A DNA stretch of 64,000 nucleotides, taken from Treponema denticola (GTDB lineage Bacteria > Spirochaetota > Spirochaetia > Treponematales > Treponemataceae). A program made the translations under genes and the position numbers. The stretch is from the NCBI RefSeq assembly GCF_024400535.1, contig NZ_CP038800.1:2418001-2482000 (forward strand), read 5' to 3'. The notes beneath the pieces are model-generated. The model saw only the letters and a list, made by a program, of their open reading frames with translations. It was not told the DNA's origin and made no database searches. Shown one piece after another: positions 17,289 to 24,606 of this stretch (its first letter is position 1; every line of letters starts with the position of its first letter).

Positions 17289-18137
17289 TCACTCATACAT
17301 CGAAGGAACTAAAAGGTTAAATTCCATGATCGTCTTAGCACCGGGTATTGTGATGCTATATATACCCCTTTTCAACCTTTTGGTAAAATTTACTTTTGAA
17401 AGATTGATGTTTTTTATGCAAAAGACATCCTCTACATAGATTTTTTTTCCTCCGTATTCAGGAAGAATTTGAATAAACTTTTTTTGGAAAACATCCTTAT
17501 CGATTTTTTTGACCTGAAAAACCGGAATAGAAAGGATTAGATCTTCTTTTTGAAACATCAATATGTTTAGGTCCAAACCGGCAGAAGAATATCGGCGTAT
17601 TTCAGAAGCTTCATTTAAAAGGCTCCTAGACTTATGCTTTAAGCACATCTCCAAAAGACCTCCTTTTTTGTTTTCCAAAAGAAGGGCTTTATGTTCAATC
17701 AGAAGAGATATTAAAAGACGGTTTGATTCGGAATTTCCTTCTATAGGCGAAAAAAATGGAATGGGCTTTTTTACCAGTTCTTCTACAGAAGCCGATCCCA
17801 AATAAGCTTCGGCTTGAGTTTTATAAAATTCTTCAATAACAGCATTCGGCAGAATTCTTTTTACAGCTTCCGAAAAAATTTGAGGAGAAAGAATCGATGA
17901 GCATAAAACAAAAAGGTATGATAGGTTCCCGTCGGTTTGAATATAGGCATCGATTACCACTGCTCCGGCTTCTATGCAGGCTAAAGAGATTCTCATACGC
18001 AAGACAGCTCCCTGTTCACTCATAAAATTCTCTTGTACGGCGAAAAATTTTAGACCGTAAAGAAATTCCCTACGCAAAAGAGAATTGCTTAAAACAGAGG
18101 AATTTGAATTTTCATATTGTCTATATACGGAAACCAT
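17289..18137 (-). CDS. Conserved hypothetical cytoplasmic protein
   Basis: 282 residues, no signal peptide and no membrane segment. I do not recognise a family. It has a hydrophobic beta-rich first half (VVIDAYIQTDGNLSYLFVLC), a helical middle (SNRLLISLLIEHKALLLENKKGGLLEMCLKHKS in overlapping pieces) and a basic beta-rich end (GKKIYVEDVFCIKN, TKRLKRGIYSITIPG). The stop lies 8 bp beyond the convergent S41-like gene. Start ATG 18137 has no clear ribosome site; a later ATG is possible. Confidence 0.6.
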   Translation of the reverse strand: MVSVYRQYENSNSSVLSNSLLRREFLYGLKFFAVQENFMSEQGAVLRMRISLACIEAGAVVIDAYIQTDGNLSYLFVLCSSILSPQIFSEAVKRILPNAVIEEFYKTQAEAYLGSASVEELVKKPIPFFSPIEGNSESNRLLISLLIEHKALLLENKKGGLLEMCLKHKSRSLLNEASEIRRYSSAGLDLNILMFQKEDLILSIPVFQVKKIDKDVFQKKFIQILPEYGGKKIYVEDVFCIKNINLSKVNFTKRLKRGIYSITIPGAKTIMEFNLLVPSMYE

Positions 18138-18185
18138 CGATAATCTTATCGGCAGTTTTTACAAAAAGCATTATTGGGAAGATAT

Positions 18186-18220
18186 AAAAAAACTGCGCCC
18201 TGCCCGAAGGCAAGACGCAG
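18186..18220 (-). terminator. Strong Rho-independent terminator after hsp20
   Basis: On the minus strand arms 18209-18220 and 18193-18204 form a 12-bp stem (two G-U pairs) closing a UUCG tetraloop, followed by seven T (18186-18192). Confidence 0.9.
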
Positions 18221-18251
18221 GTAAGCTAGTGTACAGATGTAAAATTAAATC

Positions 18252-18692
18252 TTATGCAGTTTTAATTTCTATTTGTTTAGGCTGAGTATCCGGTTTTCTC
18301 GGAATATTTACAACCAAAACACCGTTTTCAAATTTTGCAGAAACTTCATCGGAGTTTATATCCTCAGGCAAGGTAAAACGCCTCATAAAATGCCTTGAAC
18401 TTCGCTCCTTTATGATGTACTCTGCCCCCTTATCTTCCTTTTCTTCTTTTTTGGAAGATGAGATTGTCATAAGCCTATCTTTTAAGCTGATCTCAACATC
18501 TTTTTCGCTGTACCCTGGAAGATCTACTTCCATAACATAGGCTTTCTCGGTTTCGCGGATATCCACACTCGGCATTCCGCAGCTTGCATTCTTGATCGGA
18601 GCAAAAACTCCAAAATTGGGACCCAAGCTCCTATCAAGGGCATCAAATACGCTGTCCGTAAAAGACGGACTAAAAAGACTTAAACTATTCAT
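18252..18692 (-). CDS. hsp20: Small heat shock protein Hsp20 (alpha-crystallin family)
   Basis: 146 residues. The alpha-crystallin domain runs from about 45 to 140: VDIRETEKAYVMEVDLPGYSEKDVEISLKD in pieces, then SSRHFMRRFTLPEDIN, and the family signature FENGVLVVNIPRK. The tail QIEIKTA contains a short I-x-I motif used in oligomer assembly. It is an ATP-independent chaperone that holds unfolding proteins. The gene stands alone between its own promoter (18820-18849) and a strong terminator. AGGAGG lies 7 bp before the ATG, inside a small AAGCA/TGCTT stem-loop. The long structured leader is described separately. Confidence 0.95.
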   Translation of the reverse strand: MNSLSLFSPSFTDSVFDALDRSLGPNFGVFAPIKNASCGMPSVDIRETEKAYVMEVDLPGYSEKDVEISLKDRLMTISSSKKEEKEDKGAEYIIKERSSRHFMRRFTLPEDINSDEVSAKFENGVLVVNIPRKPDTQPKQIEIKTA

Positions 18693-18726
18693 AAAGCACC
18701 TCCTGCTTATAAGTTACTATTTCAAA

Positions 18727-18752
18727 CTCAACGAGCGGCTCGTTGAGCCGCT
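18727..18752 (-). promoter_or_regulatory. Two mutually exclusive hairpins in the hsp20 leader
   Basis: 18727-18747 is a perfect inverted repeat of 10-bp arms around one base. 18734-18752 is an overlapping 8-bp hairpin with a 3-base loop. Only one can form at a time. They lie 35-60 nt upstream of the hsp20 start, in the transcribed leader. The rest of the 18693-19005 gap holds the leader, the promoter and about 150 bp of AT-rich DNA without a gene. Confidence 0.6.
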
Positions 18753-18819
18753 TTGTAAGCTGGCTCTTTGAGCTGGCTCTGTAAGTTCAGTTTTTAAGCC
18801 TGCTTTTCAAGCTGTCACT

Positions 18820-18849
18820 TATATACAAGCAATTTTTATGCCAAATCAA
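18820..18849 (-). promoter_or_regulatory. Promoter of hsp20
   Basis: TTGATT (18844-18849), 18-bp spacer, TATATA (18820-18825). This gives a leader of about 120 nt. No CIRCE element is present. Confidence 0.55.
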
Positions 18850-19005
18850 AAAAAAGGAAGGAAAATTTGTTAAAATGCCATAAGTCTATATTCAATATAG
18901 ACTTATACAATTATGAATAAACGGGAAATTTATGTTTATAAAAAAATGATAGAGCTTAAAAGGGACAAAAAATACTATTGTGCCAAATTTTCATGCTAAA
19001 TAGAG

Positions 19006-19746
19006 CTATTTTGACACAGTATCCTCAGTATAGAGATTTTCATAGGCCACTTTTGCAACAGCCTGCTCCGCTTCTTTTTTTGTTTTACCTGAAAGGGGAC
19101 CGTAAACCTTACCGTTTACTGAAACCGAGAACCAAAAAGTGCGGTCATGATCAGGACCGCTCGCCTTTTTAAGCTCATATTTCGGAACTGCTTTAAATTT
19201 CTTTTGAACCAATTCCTGAAGAAGGGATTTATAGTCGCTTATAAACCTTTTTTCTAAGACCGAAGCGATAGCCTTTTCCAAAAGATTTAACACAAATTTT
19301 TGAGCTGTTTTAAAACCGGAATCAAGGTAGTAGGCTCCTATAACAGCTTCAAGGGCATCGGCAAGGATGGCCTTTTTTTCTCTGCCTCCGGACATTTCTT
19401 CTCCCTTCCCTAAAACCAAATATTTACTTATGTTTAGGTTATGGGCAGCCTTCGATAAAGCTTCTTCCGAAACAGCGGAAGCTTTTATTTTAGCCAACTC
19501 CCCCTCATGTTTATCCTCAAAAGATTTATAAAGATAGGAAGCTGCGACAAGCCCCAAAACCGAATCGCCTAAAAATTCCAAGCGTTCATTATTGATGTGA
19601 AAATTATTATGTTCATTGGAAAATGACCTGTGATGGAAGGCTAGATCAAGCAAGCGTAGATCTTTAAATTTCAATCCCGCTTGCTTTTGGAACTCAAGGA
19701 GTTCCCGCTTCCTACCGGCCTCAATGCCTAATTTTATCGGAAACAA
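19006..19746 (-). CDS. rnc: Ribonuclease III
   Basis: 246 residues. The RIII domain carries ERLEFLGDSVLGLVAASYL (residues about 53-71), the family signature with catalytic Glu and Asp, preceded by HRSFSNE. ILADALEAVIGAYYLDSGF holds the second catalytic acidic pair. A double-stranded-RNA-binding domain follows from about residue 165 (DYKSLLQELVQKK, KKEAEQAVAKVAYENL). It processes rRNA precursors and other structured RNAs. It follows acpP by 22 bp in the rpmF-acpP-rnc operon. Confidence 0.96.
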   Translation of the reverse strand: MFPIKLGIEAGRKRELLEFQKQAGLKFKDLRLLDLAFHHRSFSNEHNNFHINNERLEFLGDSVLGLVAASYLYKSFEDKHEGELAKIKASAVSEEALSKAAHNLNISKYLVLGKGEEMSGGREKKAILADALEAVIGAYYLDSGFKTAQKFVLNLLEKAIASVLEKRFISDYKSLLQELVQKKFKAVPKYELKKASGPDHDRTFWFSVSVNGKVYGPLSGKTKKEAEQAVAKVAYENLYTEDTVSK

Positions 19747-19768
19747 AGAACTCCCCTAAAAACAAAAC

Positions 19769-20005
19769 TTATTTTTTCTGAGTCTTGATAAATTCATAAG
19801 CATCGCGGACAGTTTCAAACTCATTTGCCTTTTCGTCCGGGATCTTAATACCCATATCCTCTTCGAGAGCATAAACGAGTTCATAGGTGTCAAGACTATC
19901 GGCACCTAAATCTTGTCGGAATGAAGAATCCAATGTAACCTTGTCCTCATCAATTTCCAACTTTGCTGCGATTAACTGCTGAATTTTTTTGAATAAATCA
20001 TCCAT
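19769..20005 (-). CDS. acpP: Acyl carrier protein
   Basis: 78 residues, acidic. The phosphopantetheine site is the Ser of LGADSLDTYELV (Ser 37), in the helix-2 position. The protein carries growing acyl chains in fatty acid synthesis. It is the middle gene between rpmF and rnc, a common bacterial order (rpmF with fatty acid genes). AAGGAG lies just before the ATG. Confidence 0.97.
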   Translation of the reverse strand: MDDLFKKIQQLIAAKLEIDEDKVTLDSSFRQDLGADSLDTYELVYALEEDMGIKIPDEKANEFETVRDAYEFIKTQKK

Positions 20006-20018
20006 AAAACTATCTCCT

Positions 20019-20207
20019 TTAGTCTAATTTATCGGGGTTAATAACCTGCTTGCCTTTATAAAACCCGCATTTGGGGCATACATGATGAGGCATAATCAAG
20101 TTACCGCATCCGGAACACTCAACAAGATTTGGCGCTTGTAAACGCATATTTATACCGCGTCGGCGTCTTGTTCTAGCCTTTGACGTATTCGCTCTTGGTA
20201 CAGCCAT
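20019..20207 (-). CDS. rpmF: 50S ribosomal protein L32
   Basis: 62 residues from ATG 20207, with GGAGG 7 bp upstream. It starts with the L32 pattern MAVPRANTSKARTRRRR and has two CxxC zinc-ribbon pairs (CSGCG and CPKCG) 13 residues apart, with HHVC between them. It is the first gene of the rpmF-acpP-rnc operon, driven by the promoter at 20293-20321. Confidence 0.97.
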   Translation of the reverse strand: MAVPRANTSKARTRRRRGINMRLQAPNLVECSGCGNLIMPHHVCPKCGFYKGKQVINPDKLD

Positions 20208-20292
20208 ACTCAATCCTCCACTACAAAATATCTAAAATTAAAAAAGCGTATCTGCCGCACTTGTTTGCGGCCGTTCACATAATTAAGTGTCT

Positions 20293-20321
20293 ATTCTACA
20301 CTAAAACCCGTAAAAAGTCAA
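20293..20321 (-). promoter_or_regulatory. Promoter of the rpmF-acpP-rnc operon
   Basis: TTGACT (20316-20321), 17-bp spacer, TAGAAT (20293-20298) on the minus strand, about 85 bp upstream of rpmF. Confidence 0.75.
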
Positions 20322-20359
20322 TACAAAATTCAAAATTCAAAAGATAACAAAATATCCGT

Positions 20360-21739
20360 TTATACCAGATGTTTTTTCATTATCCTTATAGCCATATCCG
20401 GATCTTCGGTAGCCAAAAGTCCCATAGCCGATAGTATATACTCCTTATCAAGAAGAAATTGAGGATTTTTAGGCTTTAAGCTAAAAGGATCGTCTTCACG
20501 GAATTTGCAAGCCTCCATAATTTCTTTGTAATGGGAATTATAAACCAAAATTCCTCCTGTTCCTATTATATAACGCAGCTGGGTTAAATCCTTTCCTTCT
20601 TGTTGAAAGCTGGCACCGCAGCCGGTATAAACAGGAGTTAAAACCCCGACATGGCGGCTCATCGAAACATCGGCACATACCTTGGCAACGGCACAATCAA
20701 AGGCCAAATCTTTTTCGGTTTCAGAAATAAAATCGGTGTGCTCATTCCGTTTTTTTACTTCTTCTTCAATGTTAAACCTATATTCTTTTGGAAGATAGTG
20801 TCTAAGCCCGTGAGGCCCTTGCACCGAGGCTACGGTCGGAAGAGAGTACCGCATACCAAGGTCGCCTTCCACTGTCCGTTTTAAAAATGCTTCAGGCAAT
20901 CCATATAAAAAGACAGAGCCTTGGGTCGGCTCGCCGTCGGCAGCGGAATGAACATCGGTTGTAGCCCCGCCTATGTCTAAGACGATAAGATCTCCTAAAC
21001 CCTCTTCATTTTCAGTACCTTCAGACAGAGTTTGAGCAGCCTTTAGGACAGCTGCAGGAGTCGGCATCAGGATATTATCTATATTATTTTCGACATGGGT
21101 CATGCCCTTTGCATGCACAATATTATTCATAAAGATGCCGCGGATTGTTTCGCGGGCGCTTTCAACATTGAGCTTGTTTATTTTGGGCATTACATTTTCT
21201 GCTAGATGAAAATCTACCTTATCCTTAAAGATTTCAATGATTTCATCTTCAGCACTCTTGTTACCGGCAACAACAACAGGAACCTTGACGCCGTAATCGG
21301 CAAGCATCTTTGCATTATGGATTATACAGCGTGAATCACCGCCGTTTGTGCCTCCTGCTAAGAGTATTATATCCGCATTTGAGCTTACTATCTCCTCAGC
21401 TTCACTTTTATTGAGATTATGACTGTAAGTGTGGATTACCTTAGCTCCGGCGCCGAGGGCTGCCCGTTTTGCAGCCTCGCTCGTAAGTTCCGGCACAAGG
21501 CCTATGGCTATAATCTTTAAGCCCCCTGCAGCCGAGGAGCAGGCAAGGCTTTTTACTACAGTATAATCCGTTCCCGTTTTTTTGTGTAATAGGTCAAGGG
21601 CATTATTATAACCTATCATAACATCGGTTTCTACAGTCGTATAAGCCTTTGCCGTACCGATTATGTCTTCTTTTTCGACATCCACAAGGGTTATTTTTGT
21701 ATTGGTACTTCCAAAGTCAACAAATAAATAACAGTTCAT
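20360..21739 (-). CDS. glmL: Glutamate mutase-associated protein GlmL (MutL)
   Basis: 459 residues. The N-terminus LFVDFGSTNTKITLVD is the phosphate-1 loop of the actin/Hsp70/hexokinase ATPase fold, and DLIVLDIGGATTDVHS (about residues 250-265) is the second phosphate loop. ILLAGGTNGGD and IGTGG are further nucleotide-site glycine turns. The MutL/GlmL family is encoded with adenosylcobalamin-dependent glutamate mutase and is thought to reactivate the enzyme. It lies 30 bp after glmS on the same strand. The catalytic large subunit GlmE, usually the next gene, is not in this window: rpmF follows instead. Confidence 0.9.
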   Translation of the reverse strand: MNCYLFVDFGSTNTKITLVDVEKEDIIGTAKAYTTVETDVMIGYNNALDLLHKKTGTDYTVVKSLACSSAAGGLKIIAIGLVPELTSEAAKRAALGAGAKVIHTYSHNLNKSEAEEIVSSNADIILLAGGTNGGDSRCIIHNAKMLADYGVKVPVVVAGNKSAEDEIIEIFKDKVDFHLAENVMPKINKLNVESARETIRGIFMNNIVHAKGMTHVENNIDNILMPTPAAVLKAAQTLSEGTENEEGLGDLIVLDIGGATTDVHSAADGEPTQGSVFLYGLPEAFLKRTVEGDLGMRYSLPTVASVQGPHGLRHYLPKEYRFNIEEEVKKRNEHTDFISETEKDLAFDCAVAKVCADVSMSRHVGVLTPVYTGCGASFQQEGKDLTQLRYIIGTGGILVYNSHYKEIMEACKFREDDPFSLKPKNPQFLLDKEYILSAMGLLATEDPDMAIRIMKKHLV

Positions 21740-21769
21740 TTTGAGTAAATTTTAAATTAAGCTTAAGTC

Positions 21770-22189
21770 CTATACATGATCAGGAAAATCTGCGTATAAA
21801 TCTTTAATAGTCGTTTCAACCGGAGTTCCGGGAGGATAAACATGATCAAAGCCCATATCAGTAAAACGTTTATGTACATCATCAAAATCCTGCTTACCTA
21901 CAACTATGTTTCCGCCGACAAAAAGTTTAATACCCTTTAAACCTGCTTCATCGCATTTTTCGCGCAAGCCCTTGCAATCCAGCTCTCCTTGACCGTAAAG
22001 AGAAGATACTAAAATTGCATCCGCATTCGTTTCAAGGGCAGCATTTATAAAGTCCTCTTGGGGGCTTAAAACGCCTATATTGGTTACCTCAAAACCGGCC
22101 TCGGTCAAAGAATAATCCAAAATTTTATTACCGACAGCATGACAATCAGAGCCTATTACGCCCAATACAAGTTTAATCTTTCTTGCCAT
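21770..22189 (-). CDS. glmS: Methylaspartate (glutamate) mutase, cobalamin-binding subunit S
   Basis: 139 residues from ATG 22189, set by GGAGG a few bases upstream. [19 protein letters not shown] (about residues 9-27) contains the DxHxxG motif whose His replaces the lower axial ligand of B12. [15 protein letters not shown] and [14 protein letters not shown] complete the B12-binding Rossmann fold. With GlmE it converts glutamate to threo-3-methylaspartate, the first step of a glutamate fermentation route. Partner glmL is downstream; the large subunit is not seen here. Confidence 0.92.
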   Translation of the reverse strand: MARKIKLVLGVIGSDCHAVGNKILDYSLTEAGFEVTNIGVLSPQEDFINAALETNADAILVSSLYGQGELDCKGLREKCDEAGLKGIKLFVGGNIVVGKQDFDDVHKRFTDMGFDHVYPPGTPVETTIKDLYADFPDHV

Positions 22190-22284
22190 ATTCCGCCTCC
22201 TCAAATTTATCGTATTAAAATCCAGTTTATTATTAAAAGAAAGATATGTCAAGTACGCCAAAAACTTCAACATAACTATACAGC

Positions 22285-22313
22285 TTGTAAAAAGTATAAA
22301 AATCGAGTATACT
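22285..22313 (+). promoter_or_regulatory. Promoter of the TRAP transporter operon
   Basis: TTGTAA (22285-22290), 17-bp spacer, TATACT (22308-22313), only 8 bp from the ATG of the first gene, which has no Shine-Dalgarno. Confidence 0.65.
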
Positions 22314-22321
22314 ATTAAAAT

Positions 22322-22582
22322 ATGCCGGAAACTACAGACTGGGAAACAAAAAAATTTAATGAGCTCTTTGATGATGAAATAAGAGTTTTAACTAGACGAA
22401 GAGAGAATTCCAAAGATTGCTCCATAAGCGACCTTCAAGGTACATTAGAAGCTCTATATATATTGGAAGGAAACAATATTGCCGGAAGAAGCAGGGTTCA
22501 TGAAATAGCTCTTTCAGCTTCAATCGCTGCCTATGAAAAATTTATCGAGGACTGGAAAAATGAAAAAACAACACAAAAATAA
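22322..22582 (+). CDS. Small conserved-type protein leading the tat TRAP operon
   Basis: 86 residues, soluble, acidic and helical. It has [18 protein letters not shown] at the start, a central [22 protein letters not shown] and an ending of helix plus charged residues. I do not recognise a family. It is probably leaderless (see promoter). The end overlaps the start of tatT by 23 bp, so it is cotranscribed and may help set tatT translation. A role in the transporter is only suggested by position. Confidence 0.7.
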   Translation: MPETTDWETKKFNELFDDEIRVLTRRRENSKDCSISDLQGTLEALYILEGNNIAGRSRVHEIALSASIAAYEKFIEDWKNEKTTQK

Positions 22583-23561
22583 TGACTTTATAATATTCAA
22601 GATAGGATTATTATTTCTTTTAATTCTTTTTAGTTTTTCTTCATGTTCAATAAAAAAGATGGCCTATAATTCGGTAGCAAATGCCATGGCTCCTCTTCCT
22701 GAAAAAAAAATACCTACAAAAGCCGATCCCAATGCTCCGAATCCCATCACGGCTTTAACCGGAGAAGATGATGTAGAGCTCGTCGGAGAGGTCTTTCCCG
22801 TTATTTTAAAAGTCTATGAGGGAATGCACATAGCAAACCCATCCCATAGGGGGCTTGCTATAATGACGGGAGAGCTTTATATAATGTATGCAAATATATT
22901 TGTAGAAAGTCCCGCAGCCTATCTTTCGGATGATGAATACGATAAAAAAGACAAGGCTTTTAATAGAGCAAAAAAGTTTTATAAAAGAGGATATAACAAG
23001 ATCCTTTCAGCCTTAGATACGGCATACCCGGGATTTACTCAAGCTATAAACTCCGATAATGAGGAAAAAATAGAGGCAATGCTAAAAAAATGCAAGCTCT
23101 ACGACACTGAAGCTCTGCATTGGGCAGGAGCCGGTATTTTGGCAGCTTTTGCCCTTGATCCACTGGATATTCAAAGCTTACAAACAGTTCAAGGGGCGAG
23201 GTTAATGCTTGAAAAAGTTTGCAGCCTTGATCCTGATTATTCTGACGGGGCAACATGGGAAATTTTGACTAAATTTTATGCCTCCGCTCCGGACAGCCTG
23301 GGCGGCAATATTGAAAAAGCCGAAAAAGCTTATAAAAAGGCCCTTGAGCTCTCCCAAGGGAAAAGTCCTTCAATCCATGTAACCTATGCCCTCTCTTTTT
23401 GTGTACCTAAACAGGACAGCAAGGGATTTGATGAAGCTATAGAAAAAGCCTTAGCTGTCAATCCTGAATTAGATCCGAATAATAAGCTGGCCATAAGCAT
23501 TTCACAAAGATATGCAAAATGGCTAAAAGAAAATAAAGAAATGTTTATATTGGGAGAATAG
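22560..23561 (+). CDS. tatT: TatT, TRAP-transporter-associated TPR lipoprotein
   Basis: 333 residues from ATG 22560. Lipobox FSSC follows a hydrophobic signal (IGLLFLLILFSFSSC), so it is an anchored periplasmic lipoprotein. The rest is helical: GLAIMTGELYIMYANIFVESPA, FNRAKKFYKRGYNKILSAL, ALHWAGAGILAAFALDPLD, and AEKAYKKALELSQGK. This matches the TatT family known from T. pallidum Tp0956, a TPR-like trimer that partners the substrate-binding protein TatP and may help with hydrophobic ligands. The next gene starts 1 bp after its stop. Confidence 0.9.
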   Translation: MKKQHKNNDFIIFKIGLLFLLILFSFSSCSIKKMAYNSVANAMAPLPEKKIPTKADPNAPNPITALTGEDDVELVGEVFPVILKVYEGMHIANPSHRGLAIMTGELYIMYANIFVESPAAYLSDDEYDKKDKAFNRAKKFYKRGYNKILSALDTAYPGFTQAINSDNEEKIEAMLKKCKLYDTEALHWAGAGILAAFALDPLDIQSLQTVQGARLMLEKVCSLDPDYSDGATWEILTKFYASAPDSLGGNIEKAEKAYKKALELSQGKSPSIHVTYALSFCVPKQDSKGFDEAIEKALAVNPELDPNNKLAISISQRYAKWLKENKEMFILGE

Positions 23562-23562
23562 A

Positions 23563-24591
23563 ATGAAGAAAAAATTATTATTTGCTTTTTTTGTACTGAT
23601 AACGATTTCAGGCATCTTTGCTCAACAGAAGATTGTTTTAAAGATTGCAAGCAGTGCATCTGCAAGGACTCCTTGGGATATTGAATTAAAAAAGTTAGCT
23701 CAAGAGTGGAACAAGATAACCAATGGGCTTGTAAGCCTTAGGTTTATGGATATGACGGTCATCGGAGGAGAAAAAGCAGGAATTGTAAAGATGAAACCTT
23801 CCCGCCCCGGACAAAGACCTCAGATAGACGGTGCTATTTTAACTCCTATCGGCTTAAATGAGCTTGCACCAAATGCAAAAATTTTTACCATGTCTCTCCC
23901 TTTTTTAATACAAAATCAAGAAGAACTTGATTTGGTTTTAAGTAAGTACGGATATGCCTTTGAAAATGAAATTCAAAAAAGCGGATGTAAACTTATAACA
24001 TGGTCCAATGTGGGCTGGCTTTCATTTTATACAAAGGATTCCTATTCAAGCCTTGATGAGTTAAAAAAGATAAAAATGCTGTGCTCAAATGACACAAAGG
24101 ATTTTACGGACGTTCTAAAAGTCTCAGGTTTTAATGTATTACCCGTACTACCCGCCAAATTCACTCAGGAATTAAAGGCCTCAGCAGGAGCAAGAAGTTT
24201 TGCATCGATTTCTATTCTTACTTACACATTAAGGCTGTACAAGGATGTATCCTACCTGCTTGATGCCCGTATATGTCCTATAATGGCAGGCTTTGTGATT
24301 GCCGACGAATCTTGGGCTCTTATACCTGATGAATACAAACCGGCAATGCTGGAAGCAATGAATAAAACAACAAAAAAGCTAAACATAGCCCTTGAGGATA
24401 TGGAAAAAGACTATATAAAAAAAATGAAGCAGGACGGTTTAAAAATAATAAGCCTTAGCCCTCAGCAAAGAAAAGAATGGACAAAAGAGTTCAACACCGA
24501 TATGCAGCGGGTACAAAAAGCTATTCCGGGCTTGATAAATGCTGAAATATATGAAAAAATTACAGCATTGCTTGAAGCATACCGCAAATAA
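23563..24591 (+). CDS. tatP: TRAP transporter substrate-binding protein (DctP family, TatP)
   Basis: 342 residues with signal peptide ending at GIFAQQK. It has the DctP fold: IVLKIASSASARTPWDIELKKLAQEW at the start, the GGEKAGIVKMKPSRPGQ strand, IQNQEELDLVL, then MLCSNDTKDFTDVLKVSGFNVLPV near the ligand-binding centre and the long C-terminal helix. It should bind the transported solute in the periplasm. The usual organic-acid-binding Arg (in the xxMR motif) is not clear, consistent with the special TatP branch of T. pallidum (Tp0957). Substrate is unknown. Confidence 0.9.
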   Translation: MKKKLLFAFFVLITISGIFAQQKIVLKIASSASARTPWDIELKKLAQEWNKITNGLVSLRFMDMTVIGGEKAGIVKMKPSRPGQRPQIDGAILTPIGLNELAPNAKIFTMSLPFLIQNQEELDLVLSKYGYAFENEIQKSGCKLITWSNVGWLSFYTKDSYSSLDELKKIKMLCSNDTKDFTDVLKVSGFNVLPVLPAKFTQELKASAGARSFASISILTYTLRLYKDVSYLLDARICPIMAGFVIADESWALIPDEYKPAMLEAMNKTTKKLNIALEDMEKDYIKKMKQDGLKIISLSPQQRKEWTKEFNTDMQRVQKAIPGLINAEIYEKITALLEAYRK

Positions 24592-24606
24592 GTATATTAT
24601 CATAAG

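Noticed and set aside
18693..18720. CIRCE heat-shock operator upstream of hsp20
   Set aside because: The TTAGCACTC-N9-GAGTGCTAA pattern is not present; only other palindromes are found.
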